Source of the DNA: Pseudonocardia sp.
GTDB taxonomy: Bacteria; Actinomycetota; Actinomycetes; Mycobacteriales; Pseudonocardiaceae
DNA: 64,000 nucleotides
Direction: 5' to 3'
Assembly: GCF_025465255.1 (NCBI RefSeq)
Contig: NZ_JAODNI010000220.1
Coordinates: 49,033 to 113,032, forward strand
The position numbers were made by a program, and so were the translations under genes. Under the pieces are notes generated by a model. That model worked only from the letters and a program-made list of their open reading frames with translations, made no database searches and was not told where the DNA came from. This document shows, piece after piece, positions 48,653-57,106 of the stretch (position 1 is its first letter; each line of letters begins with the position of its first letter).

Positions 48653-50161
48653 CTACGCCGCGGTCCGGTCCCGCCCCGGACGGGGCGCCGACCGCTCCGC
48701 GGTGCGGGCGATGTTGCGCACCATGCCGCCGAACACGATCCCGTGGAACGGCGCCACCGCCCACCAGTAGAGGTGCCCGGCGAGGCCGTGCGGGAGGAAC
48801 ACCGCCCGCTGGTGGTAGACCGAGCCGGTGCCGGGGCCGGGCCGCACGCCCATCTCCAGCCAGGCCTGCCCGGGGACCTTCATCTCGGCGCGCAGCCGGA
48901 GCAGCGCGCCCGTGCCCGGTTCCCCGCACACCCGGTTCCGGAGCTCCTCGACGCGCCACCAGTCCAGCGCGTCCCCGGTGTGCAGCTCGTCGGGGTCGCG
49001 CCGGCCCCGGCTGAGCCCGACGCCGCCCGCGAGCCGGTCCATCCAGCCGCGCACGGACCAGGCCAGCGGGAACGAGTACCAGCCCCGCTCCCCGCCGATG
49101 CCCCGCACGACCCGCCACAGCTCGTCCGGCGTCGCGGTGCTCGGCTGCTCCCGTTCGTCGAGGTAGACGCTGCCGCCGGACCAGTCCGGGTCGCTGGGCA
49201 GCGGATCCGACGGGGTGTCCCCGATCGACGCGCCCGACCAGCGGGTCTCCACGTCCCCGCCGCCGATCCTCTGCAGGGCCAGCTCGACGGCCCGGTCGTA
49301 CCCGATCCGGCCCTCCGGCGGGTCCGGCACGAGCGCCAGGACGTCGTCCTCGCGGCAGACGACCTCGTGCACCAGCGAGTCGATCAGCGGCGCGGCGATG
49401 CCCTTGGGCACCGGCGTGACGACGTTGACCCAGTGGGCGGAGAGCCGCGGCGTCAGGACCGGGACCGGGATGATCCGCCGCCGGGGCAGCCCGGCGACCG
49501 CCGCGTAGCGCTGCATCATGTCCAGGTAGGTGAGGACGTCCGGCCCGCCGATGTCGAAGGTGCGGTTCACCTCCGGCGGGAGCTGCGCGGCGGCGACGAG
49601 GTAGCGCAGCACGTCCCGCACCGCGATCGGCTGGATGCGGTTGCGCACCCAGCGCGGCGTGAGCATCACCGGCAGCCGCTCGGTGAGGTAGCGCAGCATC
49701 TCGAAGCTCGCCGAACCGGAGCCGAGGATCACCGCGGCCTGGAGCACCGCCGTCGGCACGCCGCTGCGCAGCAGGATCTCGCCGACCTCGGTGCGGGACG
49801 CCAGGTGCTCGGAGAGAGCGCCCTCCGGGTGCAGGCCGCCCAGGTAGACGATCCGCCGCACGCCCGCCTCGCGGGCCGCCTGGGCGAGGAGCAGGGCGGC
49901 CCTGCGGTCGTTGGCGGCGAAGTCCGAGTCCGACAGGGAGTGCACCAGGAAGTACACGACGTCGACGTCCGCGCACGCCGCCCGCACCCCGTCCGGGTCG
50001 AGCAGGTCGCCCTGGACGATCTCGGCCTTCGCGGCCCAGGGGACGTCGCGGAGCTTGCCGGGGTCACGGACGAGGCAGCGGACCGTCGTCCCGTTCTCGA
50101 GCAGGCGGGGCGCCAGCCGGCCGCCGATGTACCCGGTCGCTCCGGTGACGAGGTGTCGCAT
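48653..50161 (-). CDS. NAD(P)-binding protein with DUF2867 domain
   Basis: 502 residues. The N-terminal atypical SDR/NmrA-like domain begins MRHLVTGATGYIGGRLAPRLL (glycine motif) and contains RIVYLGGLHPEG and IGGPDVLTYLDMM. The C-terminal half (about 330-490) is DUF2867: RRDPDELHTGDALDWWRVEEL, EMKVPGQAWLEMGV, and HQRAVFLPHGLAGHLYWWAVAPFHGIVFGGMVRNIA with an amphipathic end. It may be a membrane-associated oxidoreductase or a protein binding lipid; no function is established. It is followed upstream by the AI-2E family gene on the same strand (42-bp gap). Confidence 0.83.
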   Translation of the reverse strand: MRHLVTGATGYIGGRLAPRLLENGTTVRCLVRDPGKLRDVPWAAKAEIVQGDLLDPDGVRAACADVDVVYFLVHSLSDSDFAANDRRAALLLAQAAREAGVRRIVYLGGLHPEGALSEHLASRTEVGEILLRSGVPTAVLQAAVILGSGSASFEMLRYLTERLPVMLTPRWVRNRIQPIAVRDVLRYLVAAAQLPPEVNRTFDIGGPDVLTYLDMMQRYAAVAGLPRRRIIPVPVLTPRLSAHWVNVVTPVPKGIAAPLIDSLVHEVVCREDDVLALVPDPPEGRIGYDRAVELALQRIGGGDVETRWSGASIGDTPSDPLPSDPDWSGGSVYLDEREQPSTATPDELWRVVRGIGGERGWYSFPLAWSVRGWMDRLAGGVGLSRGRRDPDELHTGDALDWWRVEELRNRVCGEPGTGALLRLRAEMKVPGQAWLEMGVRPGPGTGSVYHQRAVFLPHGLAGHLYWWAVAPFHGIVFGGMVRNIARTAERSAPRPGRDRTAA

Positions 50162-50203
50162 GGCGCGATCCTCCCGGGTCAGGTGCGGATCGGCACCTCG
50201 ACG

Positions 50204-51559
50204 TCAGCCGTCCGCCTGCCGCTCGGCCTGCTCGGCCCTCTCGTCGGCCTCGTCCGCCCGCTCCGCGGCCGCGGCCTCCCGCTCGCCCTTCAGGGGCCGA
50301 CCGGTGATCCTGCCCCAGAGCCGGAGCGCCCACGACGGGCCGTGCGGGACACCGGCGTTGTGGACGTCCCCCTCGTGCGGGTCGACGGCGTTCACCGTGG
50401 CCGGATCGGCCTCCGCGGGCGCGTTCATCGAGCGGACCGCGGCGGACAGGATCGCCAGCAGCGGCACCGCCAGCAGCGCACCCGGGATGCCCGCCACGAC
50501 CACGCCGGCCGCCACCGACAGCACCACGGCGAGCGGGTGCAGCTTGACGGCCCGCCCGAGCAGCAGCGGCTGCAGCACGTGCCCCTCCAGCTGCTGCACC
50601 GCGATGACGACGGCCAGCACGATCACCGCGGGGATCAGCCCGTTCGCGACCAGCGCGATCAGCACCGCCACCACACCCGTCACCACGGCGCCGACGGTCG
50701 GGATGAACGCGCCGAGGAATACCAGGGCCGCGAGCGGGACGACCAGCGGCACGCCGACGGCCCACAGCCCGATACCGATGCCGATCGCGTCGACGAACGC
50801 GACCAGGACGGTCGCGCGGGTGTACCCGACGAGCGTCGCGAACGCCCGCCGGCCGGCCACGTCGACCCGCTCCCGGCGGGTCCGGGGCGCGACGCGCAGC
50901 AGGAACTTCCAGATCCGCGGGCCGTCGTAGAGGAAGAAGATCAGCGAGAACAGGGCGAGGGCGATCCCGGCGCCGACCTCGGTGACGGTCGTCGCGGTCG
51001 TCAGGGCGCCGGAGGTCAGGGCGTCCCGGTTGGCGGTCAGGGAGTCGCCGATCTGGGCCGGCAGGTTGTTCAGCTGCTCGGTCGAGAGGTTGAACGGCGG
51101 CCCCGCCAGGAACTGCTGGATCGCGGTGAAGCTGGAGGCCAGCTGGCTCTGCAACGCCGGCAGGCCGCTGATGAACGTGTTGACGACGAACGACAGCAGC
51201 CCCGCGATCAGCGCCAACCCGCCGACGACCACCAGCGCGGTCGCCGGCCCGCGGGGCACGCGGCGGGTCGTGAGCCAGTGCACGACGGGCGCCAGCAGGC
51301 CGGAGAGCAGGACCGCGATCGCCACGGGGATCACGACGATCCGCAGCTGGACGATCAGGAACAGCAACAGGGCCAGCGCGGCGGCGATGATCAGCAGCCG
51401 GGCGCAGACCTCGGACGTCACGCGCAGCGGCGTCGGGATCGGGTTGCTCCGCCGCTCGAAGTTCCCGGCCGTGCGCGGGGTGAGCGGGACCGCTTGAGCC
51501 GGGATCCGCGGTGGCGTGGCGTCGCCGGTGTGGCGGGCGTTCGCCGTGTCGTCGCTCAT
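50204..51559 (-). CDS. AI-2E family transporter
   Basis: 451 residues with about seven or eight membrane helices. It has the TLVGYTRATVLVAFVDAIGIGIGLWAVGVPLVVPLAALVFLGAFIPTVGAVVTGVVAVLIAL region and the EGHVLQPLLLGRAVKLHPLAVVLSVAAG signature of the PerM/TqsA superfamily. Members export autoinducer-2 or act as ion antiporters; which applies here is unknown. A 40-residue charged C-terminal tail (EREAAAAERADEADERAEQAERQ) may form a coiled coil. ATG 51559 lacks a ribosome site and is preceded by TATGTT at six bases. Confidence 0.85.
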   Translation of the reverse strand: MSDDTANARHTGDATPPRIPAQAVPLTPRTAGNFERRSNPIPTPLRVTSEVCARLLIIAAALALLLFLIVQLRIVVIPVAIAVLLSGLLAPVVHWLTTRRVPRGPATALVVVGGLALIAGLLSFVVNTFISGLPALQSQLASSFTAIQQFLAGPPFNLSTEQLNNLPAQIGDSLTANRDALTSGALTTATTVTEVGAGIALALFSLIFFLYDGPRIWKFLLRVAPRTRRERVDVAGRRAFATLVGYTRATVLVAFVDAIGIGIGLWAVGVPLVVPLAALVFLGAFIPTVGAVVTGVVAVLIALVANGLIPAVIVLAVVIAVQQLEGHVLQPLLLGRAVKLHPLAVVLSVAAGVVVAGIPGALLAVPLLAILSAAVRSMNAPAEADPATVNAVDPHEGDVHNAGVPHGPSWALRLWGRITGRPLKGEREAAAAERADEADERAEQAERQADG

Positions 51560-51565
51560 GGTCGG

Positions 51566-51571
51566 AACATA
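51566..51571 (-). promoter_or_regulatory. Leaderless -10 of the AI-2E family gene
   Basis: TATGTT on the minus strand, six bases before the ATG. Confidence 0.5.
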
Positions 51572-52304
51572 GCCCGGTCGCCGGGTTGTGGCCGGTTCTC
51601 CCGCATCCTCGAGCCACGACAGAGGCGTTGCTCCGCTTCGGTGACCTCCCGCGCGAGACATGGCTGAACCGGAGTAGTTGTCATGGCAAATCGTCACGCA
51701 GCGTCGAATTACACCCGTGTAGTTGACCACCACTCGACGTCATACTGCTCCATCGGGGAAGAAGGCGGTGACGGAGCGGAGAAACCGCTGTCCGGGCTGC
51801 CTCCGTGCTCCCGGGCGAGGTGTCCCGGAGGGCACGTGGTGGGTGTTCGACTGCTTCCGGGACAAGTGTTCCCGACGGCGGGCCGCGAGCCGGGGATTCC
51901 GTCCTCGCTCGATCGTGAAAGACCGGTCCGACCAGCAGATCCGGCGTTCCCGACGGCGTGTCGGGGGACGGTCACGGATGCGTCTCCGTCAGGAGACGAA
52001 AGCGCGTCGGGCAGGGAGATCCGGGCCATTCCGGCCGCGGCTCCCCGATCGGGTGGAGGAGGCCGACGGCGCAGGTCACAGGCGTGCTCCGGGTGCCGCC
52101 GAGGTCGCGGAAACGTTGCACGGACATCGTCGCCGTCGCTTTGAGTGCTCTCCGCTACTCACCCGGAGGGCGGCAGGGGCAAAAACCACCCGAACGATTG
52201 GACGTCGACGAAATCGCGGTAATGGCCGCACCCCGACCGTTTCCCCGAGCAGGTGACCCCGTTGTGGGTGTGAGTGCGCCGAATCGCCGGCGGTCGACGG
52301 GACC
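51572..52304. other. Long intergenic region with no confident gene
   Basis: About 730 bp. Between 51670 and 51760 the sequence is less GC-rich and holds the inverted repeat TACAC-CC-GTGTA (51710-51721) and GTAGTTG twice. A plus-strand frame from about 51723 reads CPGCLRAPGRGV...FDCFRDKC, a possible Cys cluster, but the rest is Arg-rich and looks like a GC artefact. GTTCCCGACGGCG occurs twice (51868 and 51946). Nothing else is recognised. Confidence 0.5.
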
Positions 52305-52922
52305 GTGAGAACCCATTCGGCCCCGGCGCGCACGCCAGAGCTGACGACGGAGGTGCGACGGGTGTCCGGAACGGAACGAGGTTTCAACGGGTCGGTCGAG
52401 CGACGATCGGCGGTGCGTGTCCGCGGCGTCGAGGACACCGGTCCCTTCCCGGGGCGGCACGCCAGCCGCACCGAGATCGCGGCGGAGACGCCGATCTTCC
52501 ACGCACTGACGGCGAGCGGCTGGCGCAGCCGCCAGCACGAGCAGCCGGCGCCGCCGCGCCGGTCCCGGGAGTCCCTGTCGGCGTTCCGCCAGGACCCGCT
52601 GACGGCGCCGGTCCCGGTGCAGGCGTACTCGATCCTGGCGCCGCCGGCCGACGCGCTGCCCGTGGCCGACCCCCGCCGTGTGGCCCAGCCTCTCCTGGTG
52701 GCCCAGCCTCTTCCGGTCGCCCAGCCTCTTCCGACGGCCCAGCCCTTGCCGATGGCCCAGCCCCGGGCGGCCGTGCACGAGCCGCGGCGCCCCTCGGTGT
52801 CCGGGCCCGCGATCGCCGCGCTGGCCTCGGGTGCCCACGCGCTGCGCGACGAACCGCAGGACGGTGGACGCCACCACCGCCTGCCCGTCGCTGCCGGTTC
52901 CGGGTACTCCCGGCACTGGTGA
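52305..52922 (+). CDS. Hypothetical protein with VAQPLP repeats
   Basis: 205 residues with no recognised domain. The middle (about 125-152) has five six-residue repeats of the type VAQPLP, encoded by an 18-bp tandem repeat at 52679-52765. The flanks are Pro/Arg/Ala-rich with no signal peptide or membrane helix. A GTG at 52305 opens the frame; GTG 52353 or 52362 are alternatives. A very strong terminator 29 bases after the stop supports a real transcript. Function unknown; disordered. Confidence 0.5.
   Translation: MRTHSAPARTPELTTEVRRVSGTERGFNGSVERRSAVRVRGVEDTGPFPGRHASRTEIAAETPIFHALTASGWRSRQHEQPAPPRRSRESLSAFRQDPLTAPVPVQAYSILAPPADALPVADPRRVAQPLLVAQPLPVAQPLPTAQPLPMAQPRAAVHEPRRPSVSGPAIAALASGAHALRDEPQDGGRHHRLPVAAGSGYSRHW
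52679..52765 (+). repeat. 18-bp tandem repeat inside the hypothetical gene
   Basis: About five imperfect copies of GGCCCAGCCTCTTCCGGT-type units, each encoding six residues (AQPLPx). Confidence 0.8.
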
Positions 52923-52950
52923 CCGACCCGCGGCGGCTTCGGGCCGCGGC

Positions 52951-52984
52951 CGACGATGCCCCGCTGGGGAGCGGGGCATCGTCG
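52951..52984 (+). terminator. Strong terminator hairpin
   Basis: Fifteen perfect pairs (52951-52965 with 52970-52984) closed by a GGGG tetraloop, just after the hypothetical gene and before the FAD oxidase promoter. Confidence 0.85.
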
Positions 52985-53077
52985 TACGGGAGGGCCGGTG
53001 GATCATCCGCCGGCCCTCCCGCACGTCCGCACACCCCTCTTCCTGGCGACGCGGCGCCCCCGCATGGCCCTCTCGCC

Positions 53078-53083
53078 TAGGCT
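53078..53083 (+). promoter_or_regulatory. Leaderless -10 of the FAD oxidase gene
   Basis: TAGGCT seven bases before ATG 53091. Confidence 0.5.
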
Positions 53084-53090
53084 CGTCGGG

Positions 53091-54377
53091 ATGTGGGTCA
53101 ACTGGTCGGGCGGGCAGCAGGCGAACCCCCGGCGTACGGACCGTCCGCTCGACGAGGCGGGTGTCGTGGCCGCCGTGCAGCGGGCGGCGGAGCGGGGGAC
53201 CCGGGTCCGGCCCGTCGGGGCGGGACTGTCCGGGAGTCCCCTCGTCGTCACCGACGACGTCCACCTGGACTGTTCCGCGCTCACCGGCGTCGTGAGCCTC
53301 GACGGCGACCGGGTCCGCGTCCGCGCCGGGACGTCGCTGGCCGCGCTGCTGGGCCATCTCGCCGGCCGCGGCCGCACCCTCACCGTGATCCCGGACGTGC
53401 TCGCGGCGAGCGTCGGCGGGGCGGTCGGCACCGGGACCCACGGCGGCTCGGTCGCCACCGGTTCACTGTCCGCGCAGGTCACGGGCGTTCGGTTGGTCGA
53501 CGGGCTCGGTGCGCTCCGCGCCCTGGACGCCGAGAGCCCCGAGCTCGACGCGGTCCGCACCGGGCTGGGCGCGCTGGGCGTCCTGACCGAGGTGGAGCTG
53601 CGCACCGTCCCGCTGGCCGAGCTGGCCGTGCGGGAGGAGCTCCGTCCGCTCGACGCCGCCCTCGCCGACGGCACCCTCGACGCCCACGCCTGGGCCGCGC
53701 TGGAGGTGCACGTGCCCTCGGGGGAGGCCGTGGTGCGCCGGGGGGACCCCGTCGGCGCGGACGACCGGGCCGCCGCCGAGGAGCTGGCGGCGCCGGCGAA
53801 TCCGGTGCTGGCGGCCGCCAGCGGGTCCGCGGAGGCGCTGGGCCGGGTGGTGTCCTGGCTCGCGCCCGCGCCGTGGCCGGGTTCGCGCCCCGCGTGGAAG
53901 CCGTCGAGCAGGTGGGACGGCGGCCTGGCGATCGGCGATCCGCACGTCGTCCTCCCGGACCCTCGGCCCTGGCGCGGGGAGATCACCGAGTGGGCGATCC
54001 CGCGGGACGCGCTGCGCGCGGCGCTGCGCGAGCTCGGCGCGGCGACGTCCGCGCGCGGGCTCGAGCTGCGCCGGCCCGTCGACGTGCGGGTGGGACCCGC
54101 GGAGACCGCTTGGCTGCATCCCGCGCAGGGCCGGGCGACGGCCTGGATCGCCGTCCGCAGCCCCCGGGGGACCGACCACCAACCGTTGTTCGGGCTGGTC
54201 GCGGCGGTCCTTGAGGACCTGGAGGGCCGCCCGCACTGGGCGGGCCGCCACGACTGGACGGTCGCCGAGCTGGAGCGGACGTACCCGCGGCTGCCGGACT
54301 TCCTGGACGTCCGGAACAGCCTGGATCCGGGCCGCCGCTTCACCAACGACCACCTGGACACCCTCCTCGGCCCCTGA
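53091..54377 (+). CDS. FAD-linked sugar-lactone oxidase (ALO type)
   Basis: 428 residues: a PCMH-type FAD domain (about 1-175; PVGAGLSGSPLVVTDDVHLD, GRTLTVIPDVLAASVGGAVGTGTHG) and a C-terminal ALO domain ending RPHWAGRHDWTVAELERTYPRLPDFLDVRNSLDPGRRFTNDHL. Relatives oxidise aldonolactones or alditols. In those with covalent FAD the first loop reads GSGHSF; here it is GAGLSGS, so the FAD-linking His is missing and the cofactor should be non-covalent. ATG 53091 is the family start (MWVNWSGGQ) and fits the leaderless -10. The longer upstream frame is ignored. Confidence 0.85.
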   Translation: MWVNWSGGQQANPRRTDRPLDEAGVVAAVQRAAERGTRVRPVGAGLSGSPLVVTDDVHLDCSALTGVVSLDGDRVRVRAGTSLAALLGHLAGRGRTLTVIPDVLAASVGGAVGTGTHGGSVATGSLSAQVTGVRLVDGLGALRALDAESPELDAVRTGLGALGVLTEVELRTVPLAELAVREELRPLDAALADGTLDAHAWAALEVHVPSGEAVVRRGDPVGADDRAAAEELAAPANPVLAAASGSAEALGRVVSWLAPAPWPGSRPAWKPSSRWDGGLAIGDPHVVLPDPRPWRGEITEWAIPRDALRAALRELGAATSARGLELRRPVDVRVGPAETAWLHPAQGRATAWIAVRSPRGTDHQPLFGLVAAVLEDLEGRPHWAGRHDWTVAELERTYPRLPDFLDVRNSLDPGRRFTNDHLDTLLGP

Positions 54378-54395
54378 TTCAGCCGAGCCACACCC

Positions 54396-54575
54396 GCGAG
54401 TCGGTCCGCAAGACCGGGCGAGTCGGGGTGTGGGACCGGGCGAGCCGCGGCTGTCCGCCCCGGCTCGCCGGGTTTCACGTCGCGACTCGCGGGGCTTCAC
54501 AGCGCGACTCGCGCGGCGTCAGGTACCGACTCGCGGGGGGCTCCGGCCCGGCTCGCGGGGGCGGCTCGCGGGCGG
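54396..54575. repeat. Head-to-head 22-bp repeat array between convergent genes
   Basis: GCGAGTC/GCGAGCC begins at 54396, 54418 and 54440. Its complement GGCTCGC/GACTCGC begins at 54462, 54484, 54506, 54528 and 54550, exactly 22 bases apart throughout, with one extra copy at 54563. The array fills the space between two convergent genes and can fold into long stems, so it may end transcription from both sides. Confidence 0.8.
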
Positions 54576-54589
54576 CGGCCCGCCGGTGG

Positions 54590-55912
54590 TCAGAGGGCGG
54601 TGCGGAGGCGGGTGGACACGGCGCGGAAGTTCTCGCGAGTCTTCGCGCGGTCCACGCGCGTGGGCTCGGTGTCCGCCAGCACCTGCTCCCCCGCGACCCA
54701 CACGTCCTTCACGAGCCTCGACCCGCCCGCCCAGACGAGGTTCGAGACGAGCTGGGCGTCGTCGTCGGGGGCGACGAAGACGGAGTCGTCGAGGTCGACG
54801 TGCACGAGGTCCGCCCAGCGGCCCGGCTCCAGCGCGCCGATGTCGTCCCGGCCGATCGCCTCGGCGCCGTCCCGGGTGGCCATCAGCAGCAGGTCCGCGG
54901 CCGTCAACGCCGCGGCGTCGTCCGCGTCGATCCGGGCGAGCATGCCGGCGAGCCGGGCCTGCAGCCAGAGGTCCTGGTCGTCGCCGGACGCGGGGCCGTC
55001 GGTGCCCAGCCCGACCCGGATGCCGGCCCGGCGCAGGTCCAGGACCCGCGCGACCCCGGCCGCCAGCTTCGCGTTGGAGCCCGGGCAGTGCGCGACCGCC
55101 ACCCCGGCGTCCGCGAAGAGCGCGATGTCGGCGTCCGAGAGCTGCACGGAGTGCGCGGCGAGCACGCGGCCGCCCAGCGCCCCGATGTCCCGGAGCTCGG
55201 CTGGCACCGAACCGTACGCGGCCCGCTGCGCGACGTCCTCCTGCTTCGACTCGGCGACGTGCACGTGCATCAGCGCCCCGCGCGCCCGCGCGGCCTCGGC
55301 GATCGTCGTCAGGGCGTCGGGCGACAGCGTGTAGGCGGAGTGCGGCCCGTACCCCAGCTCGACGCGCTCGCCGGGCCCGAACCGCAGCCCGCCGGCGTCG
55401 ATCCGGGCGGACACGTCGTCCCGCATCTCCTGCCATGTGCCGAGGCGGTCCCAGCCGGGCGCGGCGATGATCCCGGGGGTCAGCAGCACCCGGGAGCCCG
55501 CGGTGAGCACGGCGTCGATCACCGCGTCCGGGAAGAAGTACATCTCGACGCTCGTGGTGCAGCCGCTGCGCAGGTGCTCGACGCAGCCCGCGAGCATCCC
55601 GGCGCGGACGTCATCGTCACCGAGCATGCCCTCGGCCGGCCACATGACGTCCTGCAGCCAGGACATCAGCGGCAGGTCCCCGCCCATCCCGCGGAGCACG
55701 GACATCGGCGTGTGGCAGTGCGTGTTGACGAGCCCGGGCATGAGCAGCCCGGGCAGCTCGTGCACCGGAGCCGACGGCGCCGCAGGTGCCTCCACGCGGG
55801 GGCCGACCCACGCGATCCGGCCCGCGTCGTCGACGTCCACCACGGCGTCCCGGACGACCGGGAAGCCCCTCCCACAGGTCAGGGCGACCGGGGCGGTGAG
55901 CCGCAGGGACAT
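54590..55912 (-). CDS. Amidohydrolase (MTA/SAH deaminase-like)
   Basis: 440 residues of the metal-dependent amidohydrolase superfamily. The first metal motif is VNTHCHTPMS, with MHVHVAESKQED in the middle, AHSVQLSD with the third His, and the catalytic Asp in VGLGTDGPASGDDQDL. ALEPGRWADLVHVDL closes the small beta domain. The layout is that of the TRZ/ATZ, SsnA and methylthioadenosine/S-adenosylhomocysteine deaminase group; the substrate is probably an aminopurine or similar. The ATG shares a base with the stop of the upstream NYN gene. Confidence 0.87.
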   Translation of the reverse strand: MSLRLTAPVALTCGRGFPVVRDAVVDVDDAGRIAWVGPRVEAPAAPSAPVHELPGLLMPGLVNTHCHTPMSVLRGMGGDLPLMSWLQDVMWPAEGMLGDDDVRAGMLAGCVEHLRSGCTTSVEMYFFPDAVIDAVLTAGSRVLLTPGIIAAPGWDRLGTWQEMRDDVSARIDAGGLRFGPGERVELGYGPHSAYTLSPDALTTIAEAARARGALMHVHVAESKQEDVAQRAAYGSVPAELRDIGALGGRVLAAHSVQLSDADIALFADAGVAVAHCPGSNAKLAAGVARVLDLRRAGIRVGLGTDGPASGDDQDLWLQARLAGMLARIDADDAAALTAADLLLMATRDGAEAIGRDDIGALEPGRWADLVHVDLDDSVFVAPDDDAQLVSNLVWAGGSRLVKDVWVAGEQVLADTEPTRVDRAKTRENFRAVSTRLRTAL

Positions 55913-56529
55913 CAGCGGCGGGATTCCAGCAGCGAGCGCAGCGAGCGGAACGGCGGCAGCCAGGCACCTGCGTCCGGCAGGGACTCCAGCGTCATGCGCG
56001 GCAACGGCTCGCGGAAAACGCCGTCGATGTCCTCGAGGTCGAGGAACGAGATCGTCTCCGAGCCGAGCGCGAAGTTCGCGTACTCGCGGAACCCGATCAC
56101 CGTGACGTCGACGTGCTCGGAGATCAGCTTCTCGAGCGGGTCCAGGAACGCGCGCCCGTCCCCGGACGCCACGACGACGTGCCGCAGCGACCCCTCGTTC
56201 CGACGCAGCTCGATGTGGCCGAGCATGTCGTCGTCGATGTCGCTGTCGTCGGTGACCTTCGGCTTGGCGAAGACCGCGAAACCGACGTTCCGCAGCGCCT
56301 CCACCCACGGCCGGACGACCTCGGTGCTGCCCGGCACGACGTTGGTGAACACACAGGCCTCGGCGACGGCGTCGGGACCGGCGAGGTCCAGCAGCCAGCG
56401 GCCGACGGCGTCGAACCGCGGCCGGAACGCGGACGTCGGGCGCGCCCCGAGCAGCGAGCCGAGGCTCATGTCCATGTTGGGGGCGTCCCACACGAGCAGC
56501 ACGCGCGGTTGGGGTCCGGTGGCGGTCAC
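55912..56529 (-). CDS. NYN domain protein (predicted ribonuclease)
   Basis: 205 residues. The NYN (PIN-like) fold is recognised by VLLVWDAPNMDMSLG with the first acidic residue, VRPWVEALRNVGFAVFAKPKVTDDSDIDDDMLGHIELRR with the middle acidic cluster, and HVVVASGDGRAFLDPLEKLISEHVDVTVIGF with the last Asp. Such proteins are metal-dependent RNases. GGAGG seven bases before GTG 56529 gives the start; codons upstream in the frame are unrelated. Coupled to the amidohydrolase gene. Confidence 0.83.
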   Translation of the reverse strand: MTATGPQPRVLLVWDAPNMDMSLGSLLGARPTSAFRPRFDAVGRWLLDLAGPDAVAEACVFTNVVPGSTEVVRPWVEALRNVGFAVFAKPKVTDDSDIDDDMLGHIELRRNEGSLRHVVVASGDGRAFLDPLEKLISEHVDVTVIGFREYANFALGSETISFLDLEDIDGVFREPLPRMTLESLPDAGAWLPPFRSLRSLLESRR

Positions 56530-56631
56530 GTCCGGTCCTCCGGGGCACTGCGGCGGGTCATTCCGCGACCTTATACGGCCCCGGGGTCGGCCCGGGACCA
56601 CGTCGGGCGAGCCGCCCGGCGGCACGTCAGG

Positions 56632-57087
56632 ATGATCGGTGTGGGAACGCAGTCGGGCGAGACGCCGCAGCAGGTGGCCGAACGGGTCGGGGCCGCCATG
56701 GCGCACCACGACGCGGCGGCGAGGGGAGCCGGCATCCGGCTCGTGGAGATCGGGCCCGGCCGGGCGCGCTCGGCCATGACCGTCGAGGACCGGCACGTCA
56801 ACGGGCACGGGATCGGCCACGGCGGCTACATCTTCATGCTCGCGGACTGCGCCTTCGCCTACGCCTGCAACAGCCACGGCGTCTCGACGGTCGCGCAGGG
56901 CGGCGACATCACGTTCCTGCGGCCCGCGAAGCTCGGTGACGAACTGGAGGCCGAGGCCGTCGAGCGCGCGCTCGGCCGCTCCGGGATCTACGACGTGACC
57001 GTCCGGACCGGGGCGGGTGAGGTCGTCGCGGAGTTCCGTGGCCGGTCCCGCCAGGTGCCCGGCCTGCCGGGACCCACCCTGCCCTGA
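56632..57087 (+). CDS. PaaI-type hotdog thioesterase
   Basis: 151 residues, single hotdog fold: VNGHGIGHGGYIFMLADCAFAYACNSHG carries the catalytic Asp after HGG, and GGDITFLRPAKLGDELEAEAVER is the second strand pair. PaaI hydrolyses hydroxyphenylacetyl-CoA-type esters in phenylacetate breakdown; no paa genes are near, so it may be a general acyl-CoA thioesterase. The start is ATG 56632; a GTG at 56641 with an AGGAT-like -10 seven bases before is a leaderless alternative. Confidence 0.85.
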   Translation: MIGVGTQSGETPQQVAERVGAAMAHHDAAARGAGIRLVEIGPGRARSAMTVEDRHVNGHGIGHGGYIFMLADCAFAYACNSHGVSTVAQGGDITFLRPAKLGDELEAEAVERALGRSGIYDVTVRTGAGEVVAEFRGRSRQVPGLPGPTLP

Positions 57088-57106
57088 ATCGACGACACGA
57101 CCGGGG

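Noticed and set aside
51683..52256. Possible Cys-containing gene upstream of the repeat hypothetical
   Set aside because: Two CxxC-like pairs occur early, but the remainder is Arg-rich low-quality sequence with competing frames and no clear start.
54396..54575. CRISPR array
   Set aside because: The repeated word is only seven bases, the period is 22, orientation inverts midway and there are no cas genes.
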